DNA from: Dirofilaria immitis
Lineage: Eukaryota; Nematoda; Chromadorea; Rhabditida; Onchocercidae
DNA length: 64,000 bases
Direction: 5' to 3'
Assembly (NCBI GenBank): GCA_024305405.1
Contig: JAKNDB010000092.1
Span: 4,183,501-4,247,500 of the forward strand
Made by a program: the position numbers and the translations under genes. How positions within the stretch are numbered: the stretch's first letter is position 1; each line of letters begins with the position of its first letter. Below the pieces are notes generated by a model, which ran no database searches, was not told where the DNA came from, and saw nothing but the letters and a program-made list of their open reading frames with translations. Positions 39,638-50,750 of the stretch are shown here, one piece after another.

Positions 39638-41825
39638 TCAAAGGATAGTCTGCTCTAACATGATTTCCTCATATCCTTCAGGCGCGTTATACGAAAACAA
39701 ATGAAATGCAACATCCAAAATCGCATTGTCACCAACATAAATAATAGGATAAACCTGCAAGTTATGCAACATCATTTCATTACTGATAGGAAAAAAATTA
39801 GAACTGCTATGATTCGACAGTAATCTTTTTTAAAGAATTTTATTAAAGAATCATTCACCAAAATCAGTTTCCAACAAGAGAGATAATCCATTTAAGTTTT
39901 GCTCTACAATTCTGTCAAGCCAGCGAACACGTCAACCATATTTCTTATAGATTGCTATGACTTCAAAAATATGTATTTTAATATATCACTATTCAGTCAC
40001 TATCACATTACGATGAGATAAGTTTATTTTTCTGTTAGAATTAAAAAAAAGTTTACTTGTCCTTTAACATTGGAGATCGACAGCGGTAACAATACACCAT
40101 TTTTATAAAATTTGAGTTCTATATGATCAAATGCAACGCCCTAAAATTTCTTTAATATTCCAAATAAGGAACTAAAACCCCTTTGATTTTTTCTTAAATC
40201 TCTCAAAAAGAGTAATTATTAAATCGAAATTTATTATTTCAAATAATAAACAGAAGTGATGAAATAAAGTCATACAATACAGTCACCCTCATCGATAAGT
40301 TCATCTAGCTTTCCCAACACTTCACCATTTGCTACGATTTGTCCATCTTGTCTCACAACCCAACAGCTCGCAATTACTGGTACAGAATTCAAGTCTGCAG
40401 ATCGTGTCGCCACTCCAATTCCCCATATCCCTAAAAATTTACTTCCTTTTCTTCAACCGAAACTCGCGACTAACAAAATACAAATGTGGCATCGTAAGTA
40501 TGAAATTGATTCTCAGTTAAATTTAGGTTTTGGAGACGATTAAATTATGATTTTATGTATCATTACATCTGCTTTTCAACGTAAAGTCAATAATTCCAAA
40601 TGTATGTAGAAAAATATGAAAATTGAATGTCTAATTTTATAGAAGCTATAAGTCTCTATCATGATGATTTATTGAACTATCATCGACTTGATAAAATAAA
40701 ATTGAAAGTACAGAAAAAGAGATTTTAAGCAATAAAGACAAAAAGGCAAATGTTAAATAACGCACCAGTTTGTTGAATACTGACTTGAAAGTAAGCTTTA
40801 TTCTGCACGATCGGAGCTGTACCCAAAGCTGCTCCTGAACCACAAATTCGCTGACCGTTTTCAGCAACACCACATCGTCACCTACATTTAAAGCATATGA
40901 CACCTTGGGAAATTGAGAATGTAATAAACAGTCCCATCAAACTTAAACACTTACTAACAGCAATCTATGAAATTAAACACCATGTAAACTTTGAAATGTG
41001 ATTAATTACTGATCATTTCAAAGAAAACTACAAAATGAAGACGTAAACCTATGACAGCCAATTCCAAACATAGAAATTATGCCTCTTATGCTTTTACTAA
41101 TGTTTTTTATCATAAGTAAATATTCCACAAAATCATTTCTTTGGATTTTTAAATTTCCCATACTTTATTTCTCTCTTACTTAGCGCATTTTTTTCCATTA
41201 AAAAGATTACACATTATAGATTGATCAAGTATACAATAACGTACAGCAATTTGAATCTGATCAATCTTTCTCAAAGTAGTTAATTCAATATCGATAACCA
41301 ATTTTGCATGCAGCTAATTTATTATTGTGAAACAATATTGTAACATATCATTTTTTGTTATCAGCATTAAAATCATTTCTAAAATTCTATCGAAATAACA
41401 AACTTTTTACGAAAATTTTTTTCCACAAATGTGATGTCAATTTAACGATAAATGTTTGTATTTAATGAGGAGAAAGCAAAACGGTGTCAGCTGATTTACG
41501 CAAGCACTTTGCAAATGTTGTTTTATAATGTTTTAGAATTCAGAGGAAAATATTCCATGAAAGCTACACTGTATTTCACTTAATACCTAGTTAAAGTATT
41601 ATATATGTTATTTTATTGCTGATTAGAAATCGGCATCACCATTAATAACCGATTAAAGTGATAAATGTGTTCAATAAACTTCGATCACTTACCCATGAAT
41701 ACTGTGTCCAATCTGACAGAATGCGGTTCATTTTGAAAATTCGCATTGCTCTGAGTCACCGAAAAACTTGGCCCTTGTACACATTCCAAACACATTCGCA
41801 ACGGTGGAAAACAACTATCGAACAT
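39638..41825 (-). CDS. SPRYD7: SPRYD7-like SPRY-domain protein
   Basis: Small single-SPRY-domain protein, conserved in animals but of poorly known function; probably a cytosolic protein-binding domain. Five exons: 41825-41693, 40881-40766, 40430-40276, 40140-40057, 39754-39638; about 201 residues (human about 196). Recognised by order and spacing against vertebrate SPRYD7: VRLDTVFMGDDVV, then GQRICGSGAALGTAPIVQNK, the GIWGIGVATR strand, FDHIELKFYKNGVLLP, VYPIIYVGDNAILD and the C-terminal EGYEEIMLEQTIL (vertebrate PGFEKILFEQQIF). One A is missing from an A run near 40860; without it the frame slides out of the SPRY domain. Splice donors here are all conventional. It is the first gene of the five-gene minus-strand run. 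Confidence 0.9.
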
Positions 41826-44239
41826 ATCTTCAAATGTTAAAATGAAAAATATTTTAGAAATAATAATAAAAAAAAGCAGTAAATAACACAATATATAATC
41901 CGAAGAACAATAATTCATTTCCGATTAATTAAAACTATTAAAGCTATCATGGTTTTATCAGTTTTTCGTGTGACATTTCAAGCAACAGTGATTGGACAAA
42001 AATTGTCATTCAATACTTTAAGCCAAATTCATTCATATATTCCCATCGAAAAGTCTTTTTAGGCGCAGCATTTAGTTTTTCATTTATTTCTCAAAGAAAC
42101 AAAAAATGTTATCATTCCTGATTATCCAGAAATGAATTTAGTGAAATAACTTAAACGCAGATAGAAATAGTGCCAAGCCTTTCCAATTATTGATATCAAG
42201 CCAAACATTTTATTGGCATTGTTTGCAAAAACAAACGATATATTGCGAGACTGTATGACAGAGAGTATAGAAAGGATTAGAGAAAGTACCTGAATAATTG
42301 TCAAAATAATGGTACATAATGCACAAGGAAAAAATTCGATTGAAGAAATAGTGCTGCTATGTCGGAGAGTCAGGAGAATGTGATTTTTTTCTTATAAAAG
42401 AGCACTAAGTTAGAGATTAAGAGGATATCATCAGATAGCATGGTGGAAATCCGATTAGCTATCACTTTTATCATTCGTTATTCCATTCCCATATCATGTT
42501 AAAATTTTGTAGCAATTATATACGTTTTTAATTCGGGTCAATATATTTCGTTATGTTAAATTTACCAGAAATGCCGAATTACACAGCTTACCCATTTGAT
42601 AATAATCTCACTGAGAATTTATTCAACAGCATGAGATTTAAAATAAAATATAAATATATCCTAACATTGATCCATATTTATTTCAGATCCCAGAAGTCCA
42701 GAATCTCAGAAGCTTATCACATGATATGCTTTGCTTATTTAGTGCTGTCGTAAAAGGTATACTAGTGATGCTGAGGGATTGGAAATTTAGAGATATGTTT
42801 AATAACGAAATTTTATTACGATAGATTTTATTCGTCGCAACTGTGGTACACGAATTCGTTGAGGAATATGGACGATACAATCGATAGCTTGAATTTTCTT
42901 CTAATTGTAGGAAAATTATCTGAGTCTTATCAATGTTGGATTTCACAGCTAAGAAATCAGAGCGAAGTAATAGAGGAGAGAATATGTGTTATGTGCGTGT
43001 GCGTGACCTTTTAACCGACAACTTTCACTTTTACAGTGATAATTTACAATACTTTAAGCAACAGCCTACGATCTGAAGGATTAGATGTTAAAAACTGATT
43101 GGTTATAATATTTCAAAATGATATCCCAAGCACAGTTATAGATTTAGCACTTAAAGAGATGATTTTTTATTTGGGAAATATGAATCATAACAATTTTATA
43201 TTAAAAGAATCACTCGATTATGCTATGATACTTAGTAATATAAATATTTTGATTATTTTCGATCTATTTATATTGCAGAAAATATTTCGATTATTCCCAC
43301 AATTACTGATATCATTTTTATAAATGTACTAAATATTACAGTAACAAATTTAGACAGTAATCGGTCGAATTCGAATTATACAACCTATTTTCATTTAATT
43401 AAGCAATGTATTATGTATTATTTGACGCCAATTAAACTTTGATATTATCCCAACAATTTTTCACTTCTATTTTCATAATTTCCATTTTAAAAAGTAAATA
43501 CCTAGAAGTAGAAGATATTGCACTATTATCATCAATATCTTTACTTTTTGATAATGCGGATGAAAAATAGAAAGTTGCACGGATAATAAAAGTTAATCGA
43601 AGTTTTAATCCAAAGTTTTGTTGCGAAGTATACGAAAAAAGGCAGCAAAAATGCCGTATAGTTTTTGAGATATAGATTTTTTATTGTTTATTTACATATC
43701 AGTGATGCTAAAATTTGCTCACCTTGCGTGGTCAGAATTGATGAGATGATAAATCATGCAAGAAGAATCAGAAAAGTTTTTCAATATAGTTTACATTGAA
43801 AGATATTTCTGGCAGTTATAATATTTACTTATTATAATTTCAAGAACTTGAAAAATTTATAGATTGAATCGCCTGTTATTTCATTAAAGTATATTATAGC
43901 CATTACAAAACATCCTACTGCAACGATATATACACTGAAAAAGTGTCTTTTAAAGTTAACATCTCAATACAAGAACGGGTGATTCAATTATTGCAAAGTT
44001 TGGGAAAGATCAATTTTAGTGATATTAAATGATGTAAAGGAAACACACAAAACAATAATGACGAAATAGTGCATTTTATATTTCTTGCACTAAATTTTGA
44101 AGAGGAATAAGATTGCAGCTATTAATCGAAGTAATTGCTTTAACTCATCCATTACAATATCATTTCGATAAATGAATTCAAGCAGCAATTATAAAATATT
44201 CTTTTATCAGTCTAAATGATATTTTAATACTTTATAACT
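41826..44239. other. Intergenic, no supported gene
   Basis: A+T-rich DNA upstream of the SPRYD7-like gene. Short open frames occur on both strands (42553-42753 plus, 42683-42946 minus, 43099-43323 plus) but overlap one another or lack splice context. None resembles a known family. Confidence 0.5.
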
Positions 44240-44571
44240 GATTAAATCATTAATCATACAGTAACATATTTAAGTAAATGGTCGAGAAAAGTGTTACTTT
44301 TCGGACCGAGAAAGCATCAAGATTATGTAAACAATATTCATAATTGAATATGTTACTATCTATCCTCTTTACGCATCATCCATTTCATTAGTTTTATGAC
44401 GTGAATATAATAAATAATATACTTTCTCGACACATTTATTTCAATATGATTAAATCATTAATCATACAGTAACATATTTAAGTAAATGGTCGAGAAAAGT
44501 GTTACTTTTCGGACCGAGAAAGCATCAAGATTATGTAAACAATATTCATAATTGAATATGTTACTATCTAT
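44240..44571. repeat. Direct repeat, 124 bp x 2, separated by 84 bp
   Basis: Copies at 44240-44363 and 44448-44571 read the same by eye. Each starts GATTAAATCATTAATCATAC and contains AAAAGTGTTACTTTTCGGAC, with an internal AAAAGT/ACTTTT palindrome. The 84-base spacer has TTCTCGACAC, echoing the GGTCGAGAAAAG of the repeat in reverse. Immediately next to the decayed SDR fragments. Confidence 0.9.
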
Positions 44572-44699
44572 AAAAATTGAATGATTATATTTCGTAGTGA
44601 AATTGAAATATTTATTGGAACAAATTAAAAATGAACTTCCATTAATATATATTTAGAATAAATTAATATGGATAGACTGTAAAAATGAAGGATCCAGAA

Positions 44700-44835
44700 T
44701 CAGTCAAGGCGTTTTTCTTCTACTATTTTTGAACATACATTTCTCGTCATTATCACAGGTAATTGCACTTCACTTACATACGTCATAAACTTTATTATAT
44801 ATAGTGTAGGAGCAACGTAAAGATAGAATATAAAG
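44700..44835 (-). pseudogene. Fragment of SDR last exon
   Basis: On the minus strand this matches the last exon of the SDR gene (53733-53595): KFMTYVSEVQLPVIMTRN here against KFIRNLNAAPLPSIVTK there, preceded by a similar hydrophobic stretch. The remaining exons are missing nearby. A solitary 3' fragment of a duplicated copy. Confidence 0.55.
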
Positions 44836-45115
44836 ATAAAAGATAAAATATGGATAGAATCTGCAAATAGACAATGATAAAAATGAAAATTAATTCTTGA
44901 AAAGGCACACTGAATGCTTGAATTTTCTTTCATGGTTATGAATGATTTATCGAAATCGAAAAAACTACATATGTTGTATTAATAACCTACTTTTACGACA
45001 TGTTTATTCTACTCGACGGTTATATTTCTTATGACAAAAGAAAAAATTGAATATGTATCAATGCATATACGAAATAAAATGGACTGAGGAAATTATAAAG
45101 ACGAAAGATCTGAAA

Positions 45116-46090
45116 TCAGTCAACATAAAATGTATCCCAGCGCAAATTGTAGCAAATTTTCCAGAAATTTTGGTCGATTTTGCATTCCGGATTTTCCAAA
45201 TATGCATCTCGCGTTGTTATTGCTGGTAACAGTGCTCCATTGAAATTCCGATTGAATTTTATGACATAAAATAAAACTATAAGTGCAAGGGAAGTAAAGA
45301 ATAAGGATAGGAATCCGTAGACAACAGTTAAAATAATCATTTTAAAATGTCAAATTTTAGTTTTTTAGGTGAAATTAAAAGACTAACTGAATCAACACTA
45401 AATCAAATTTGATACTTATACATTGAACTTTACAATATTTTCGTGATTTTCGCAACTTTTCTTACTAAATGATTATGTGATAATGCATCCTAGCCAATTC
45501 GATATGAAAGTTAAGTTTTAGCTCTTTCGCAAAAATTGCTTCGTAATCGATGATCCATATTATATCTGTTATCAGCATTTTTCTTTTACATATTTGTTTG
45601 CTAAAAATATCAAATATAGATTATGATAATTGTAAATTTGTTTAGCTTTAGCATTAATGATCTATACATACACAAGGTAGTGAATATTACATGAAAAGTT
45701 TCCACAAAATACCTTTTTCGTTGAGTGATTTTTGCTGTGCCCGATACCATATCATATCATATCTAATATTTTTAATATTTCCTCATGTGTCTCATTCCAA
45801 TTTTAAAATATTCCAAACTAATCTTTATCATATTCATTTCATGTGGTTTCATGCTTTAAATTCCTTTGCTTTCTAAACATACAAAATAAGCTTTAACATT
45901 TTTAAATCATTTGGAAAAATTAAAATCGAATGTATGGTCAAATAAACTTATGTCTCCTAACGATGATATATGCTTAGGAAGCAAACTTTAAACATAAAAA
46001 TATAATAAGAACCATGGATTGGCATTGTAAGCAACACTTTACCACTATTGAATATTACCAATCAACTCTGAGATTTGTGCTTCAGAAGGA
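45116..46090 (-). pseudogene. Decayed short-chain dehydrogenase copy
   Basis: Collinear with the last four exons of the SDR gene at 53595-55907. Last-exon match at 45340-45180 (FYVIKFNRNFNGALLPA). A stop-riddled match to the penultimate exon lies at about 45480-45610, with ATGCATCCTAGCCAATTCGATA conserved except at one base. Matches to the PGCFKTEI exon lie near 45730-45870 and to the SAPIHGPYCCSK exon near 45985-46085. Several stops and lost active-site codons make this a true pseudogene, unlike the single-indel genes elsewhere. The upstream exons are absent. Confidence 0.7.
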
Positions 46091-48037
46091 GGATAAGAGC
46101 TGATCGAAATTCAGAATATTCAGTATAAATGAACAGAGATAAGTTTATGTTGCAAGAAAATTCTATTATTATTGCTCATTTTCTAAAACAAAGCAATTAG
46201 AAAAACTTGCTAAATATGCAAATTGATTGAATTTCACAAAGCAGATAATGCAAACCCCTACCAATCTTTAAATCGATTCACTTTTAAATATCAAGGAATT
46301 GAAACGATTTGATACAGGCGCAATTGGAAGCTAATAGTAAAGTTAGCATTAGTATCAATTGAAACCCAGTATTTTAATCCTGAAAATATTCGTCATCTGG
46401 TAATAGTTATTTTTTCGATGATAGGTCAAAAGCAAAGATGTATATCATGGGATATATGAATTAGCCACAGTTAATTCAGACTGATAAAAATTAACCATAA
46501 TTGGTCCAGGAATTGAAAGAGAAGCCTCGATCGATCAATAATGTATCCCGCTATGAAAACTGTATTACGAATTGCAACACTAACTTTATTGATTAGATTA
46601 GCAATAGCATCATAATATATGAATCAATGAATAAATAATGAAAAAAAGTCAGTCAATAATAATTAGAAAACATTAACATATGCAAGCGCATATGTTATAT
46701 GTATAATATAATTTATTAACTTTCTAAAATTACCTTTTTTTTTTTAAGCAGAAGAAACTGAAGTTTCTCGACAGTCATCAAATAATAGCCTTCGACTTTA
46801 CAGTGATCAATGGAACTGAATCGGAAAATAATGAATAGATATTTAGGTAGAACATTTGGAATGTTCAACGAGATACTGATAATCAGTTTTCACATAAATA
46901 TATCTATAAATTGAAAAAATATTACTATAAAATTGATTAGGAGAATGGAATGGTGTCGACACTGCTTTCTTAATTAATATGAATATAATTGATCAAAATT
47001 CTTCATAATATTCAATGATAATAAGAATATGATACTATGTCAAATGATTTTTTTCAATTTATTGCTTATTTTTGAAGGAAGGCTCCTATTGCAATCGTGC
47101 AAAGAAAGAATACAGTATGAAAGAGTAAATATGATAATTAAGTAAATATGATAATTTAAAAATGGAAAAAAAAGTAATTTAATTCGTAAATTTTCGTTTA
47201 AATTTATGCATTATTTCGAAGAATATGTGAAATTTATTTACATGGAATGAAGCCAACAACTTCAAATATATTATTTATTTAATTCGTAAATTCTTAATTA
47301 ATATGAATATAAGCGATCAAAGCTTAAGTGTTTTAATATGTAAAATCTGAAGATTTACGGAATATTCTATCATTAATTTTCTGCATCTGATTATGGCTAT
47401 CAATTTTCTACAGTTTTCTGCTCATACCAATTATTGTTTCAGTGATATATTCAAAAACATATCATTGAGTTAGTTGATTATGTTTACTTGTTGGATTGCT
47501 CACAATTGGAGTAAACTATCAAACTGAAGCGAAATCTCATTTCAATGCCGGTCCCATTATATGCAATTGTTGTTGGATTGCGGGAAATCGGTTGCGGACA
47601 TTAGATTCAGAATATTGTTTATATCATTCAAAATATTCTTTTATGAAAGTGATTAATACTTGAGCTTTGAATGATAAGCAAAAATTTCACAGAATATGAT
47701 ATGATTAAATTCTAATTAAATTAACTGATTTGTTTGAAATATCGAGCACTCATTTAAATCCTCATATTTTTTAAATCCTTTAAAGAAAATAATTAAATTA
47801 CTACAACTAATCTTTAATTACTTGGCATTTGAAAAATATGTTTTCTATTATTTCATTTTTCTTCTAGAAAAGGAATGAAATGTAAATTATGTATCTATTT
47901 TAGGAAAATTTCCGGATTCATTTCGGAATAATAAAATATTACAGCCGGTAAAAATTAAAATTAAGAAAATTGTTTTCCAGCTTCTATATCCATTGCAATC
48001 ACTCGATCTTTGCTTCAATTTAAAAATTTTTATTTAT
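46091..48037. other. Intergenic, no supported gene
   Basis: A+T-rich DNA. A short G+C-richer patch near 47530-47620 is open in two frames but shows no motif and no clear splice sites. Nothing called. Confidence 0.5.
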
Positions 48038-49361
48038 GGAAGTTTAGAAAACTATTCGTTCATTATTTTTTCCGCTTGACTATAATAGAAACAAGTTGCT
48101 TGTTTAAAGAATTTAATTTACATTTGTTGATTATTACTTTTCCACCTATCGATTCTATCTATAACTTTTTAAATATTGAACTGAATTACTCTATTAAAAA
48201 TCTCTTTGCAAAATGTATGAAAAGTTATGGATGAAGTGAGAGACAAAAAATGAATAAAAAAACAACAAAGAAAAATTTCTCTCTCTCTATTGTCTATACT
48301 ATAATGCTCATTATATATAGCAAATAAATAATTTCTTGATATTGTACATATTCATTCATATCATATAAATATATAATGATATCAATTATTCTATGCAAAT
48401 ATTATTCGTAAAAGGGACATTTATGTATTAAAATTTTTATTTACATGAAATTATCGATAACATTATAGTAAGTAAACGTGAGATGGGAAAGCATAATGGC
48501 TTATCTGTTTTTTCTGTTATATCTTTCTCTTAACAATGATATAATAAATAGTGGATATCATTTGACATCTATTCTTGATCATATTTATTTAGCTTACAAA
48601 TATATCATCAGAAATTATTTTGATAGTTCTAGAAAAATTGTCTCAGTAAAAAATACTCTAGTCGTCTGCGTTATACTGATAAAATACCATTTTCTAAAAT
48701 TGCAGAAAATTAAATGGGCCACGGCATTATTTTGATGATAAATATCTCTGAATATATATGAATATTCTGAAAAAAAAACATCATCAATTTTATTACTTTA
48801 ACGCCGTTTAAAATCTGTCAAAACATTTAAAATTACATTTAAAAAAAAAAATTTAAATTCGAAAATTTGTAAATTTCTATGTTTGGCCAAATTATGCAAT
48901 CATGTTCATATAAATTAAAAAATAAACTGAATTATTATTATTTTTAAAACTTTTTCTGATATAAGCTTGAATTCTCTCTCATCAAACATTTCGACGTCAA
49001 AAAATGTTTCGACGATTGAAACAAAATGTGATGGTAAAATTAGATATGGCAAAACAAACGGAGTTTGTTCGATTTTGAAATTCTTCTAAAAAATGATTCG
49101 ACATGAACTTCAGTATATATATTGATTCATGCAATCTTAAATGAGGATTACTAATATTTTAATTTTAACTAAATATTTCGAGCATTCCAATACGTTTTAC
49201 CAATAGAAATAGTCGAACACACAATGTTGACAATAAGGCCAATCAATACAATGTAAGAAAGGAAAATATTACATATTACATTATGTCATACAACCATATA
49301 ATTATTTTCTAATCAATCAATCTTATCTAAAAAAATAGCGATAAATAAATTTAAAAGTTTG
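48038..49361. repeat. 1.3-kb duplicated segment, copy 1
   Basis: 1324 bp from GGAAGTTTAGAAAAC to TTAAAAGTTTG, repeated at 58248-59562 in the same orientation. I found no base substitution between copies. The nine-base length difference is fully accounted for by seven tract-length changes, all longer in this copy. No terminal inverted repeats or target-site duplication are seen. It contains an 85-codon open frame (48478-48735) with a hydrophobic start, identical in both copies. I do not recognise it and its A+T-biased composition makes it doubtful. Confidence 0.95.
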
Positions 49362-49740
49362 AAGCTTGCAGGTGCACCACCATAAACTATTTTGGTAGTT
49401 CTACTAATCTATTATTTCTGTATAGGCTCCTTTTATTCATTTCAAACACTAATTTCTACCTTCAGCACTAAATTTAGCACTAATTTCTTTTATCGGTGTC
49501 TACTACTATACAATAAAGATATATCGTGAATATAATTAAAGTAAAACCAAAAATTAAAGTGTCGGTAAAGGAACGACTCACGAAGATCCTAAGTGCTAAA
49601 ATGATATCTAGACCGAATAACAAATCCTTTTATAATGAAGATGTTAAAAACATTTTAAACATTGCATATAGGCCTTCTATAAAACCGGAAATATTTACAT
49701 ATGAATTAGTTTACGGTATTTTACTACTGAAAATAAGTTT

Positions 49741-49833
49741 AGTAATAAGGATGAGAATTAGATAAATGATTGGTAATAAAGATGAGAATTAGATAAATGA
49801 TTGGTAATAAAGATGAGAATTAGATAAATGATT
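49741..49833. repeat. Tandem repeat, about 31 bp x 3
   Basis: Nearly three copies of GGTAATAAAGATGAGAATTAGATAAATGATT-type units, the first with one substitution. It overlaps the end of a weak open frame at 49526-49765 that I do not call. Confidence 0.9.
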
Positions 49834-50379
49834 CACTGCATTAGAAATCGTAACATTCGTTCTTTTAGCGAAATCTAAAATACTTTGATTATTACGACAA
49901 TAAGAGAAATTTAAATAAAATGTAAAGTAAGCGAAGTTACGTTCTAATATTGAATATTTTTAACATTCTAAAATACGTTATCAATTACTAAATTTTTTTA
50001 CCTCACTGCCGACTTAAAATCTTACGTTTTTAAATGAAACTTTGAATTTTAAAGTTTGCAAACTCTTAAGTTTGCAGCTAAAATGATTCGACATTCCATT
50101 TAAAATATAAAAGCTAAATTATTATTATTTTTGATACTTTTTTTTCATTATAAACCTCTTTTCTGATTGCAAGATAACCAAAAATGATTAAAGCAAATGT
50201 AATGATAAAATTAGATATGGCAAAACATAGAGCTCGTTCGATTTTGGAAATTCTTCCAGAAACATTCCTCTATAATCAATATTCTGATTGAATAAATTTA
50301 AATCTTTGCTTTTTAATGACTGATTTATGTATATAATATGCAGTATGTAACAGTGCTCGAGTCCTTATCTTCTCATGAT

Positions 50380-50750
50380 TCAAACCCCATCTATACATAC
50401 TATTTTGGGCAAAGGAGGATGATTATGTTTGCATTTCATCCATGATTGCATTCTTTGTTTTAGTCTATCCTGTTCTTCCTGTTTGTTGCATATCTTTATC
50501 ATATTGTAATTCTATCTTTATTTTTGCATACTTAAGGCGCTCCGTGTTTCCGAGATATCGGTTAGCATTTTAGTTATTTCCTCCCTCGATCGATCTGCCG
50601 ACATCATCCTACTCTCATGAAGAATATCTTCTTTTTATGCTATATTTGCTATGTTGTTATTTCTGTTTTGAGTATTGTTGCGAATAAATAGTTATATCAA
50701 ATTTATTGCATAACAAAGCTTCTAATTTGTCCTCAGCATTTCGAGAAAGC
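50380..50750 (-). pseudogene. Coding remnant of an unrecognised coiled-coil protein
   Basis: On the minus strand, after a TCTTAG acceptor at 50751, the sequence reads LSRNAEDKLEALLCNKFDIT. After frame changes it reads EDILHESRMMSADRSREEIT, continuing KMLTDISETRSALSMQK, and then QEEQDRLKQRMQSWMKCK, ending in TGA at 50380. The heptad-like charged helices and G+C-richer codons look genuine. At least three frame interruptions, including one stop in the same frame on both sides, are more than the other genes show. A pseudogene is favoured, but a real exon with several indel errors is possible. I cannot name the family. Confidence 0.35.

Noticed and set aside
42553..43323. Overlapping open frames on both strands as a gene
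   Set aside because: They overlap, lack splice sites that join them, and resemble A+T-rich noncoding sequence.
48478..48735. 85-codon open frame in the 1.3-kb repeat as a transposon protein
   Set aside because: No catalytic motif, A+T-driven composition, no splice or terminal-repeat context. Identity between copies reflects the recent copying of the whole segment, not selection on protein.
50370..50400. Possible tRNA T-arm (ATTCAAACCCC)
   Set aside because: No matching acceptor stem, D-arm or anticodon arm can be folded around it. No tRNA was found elsewhere by eye.
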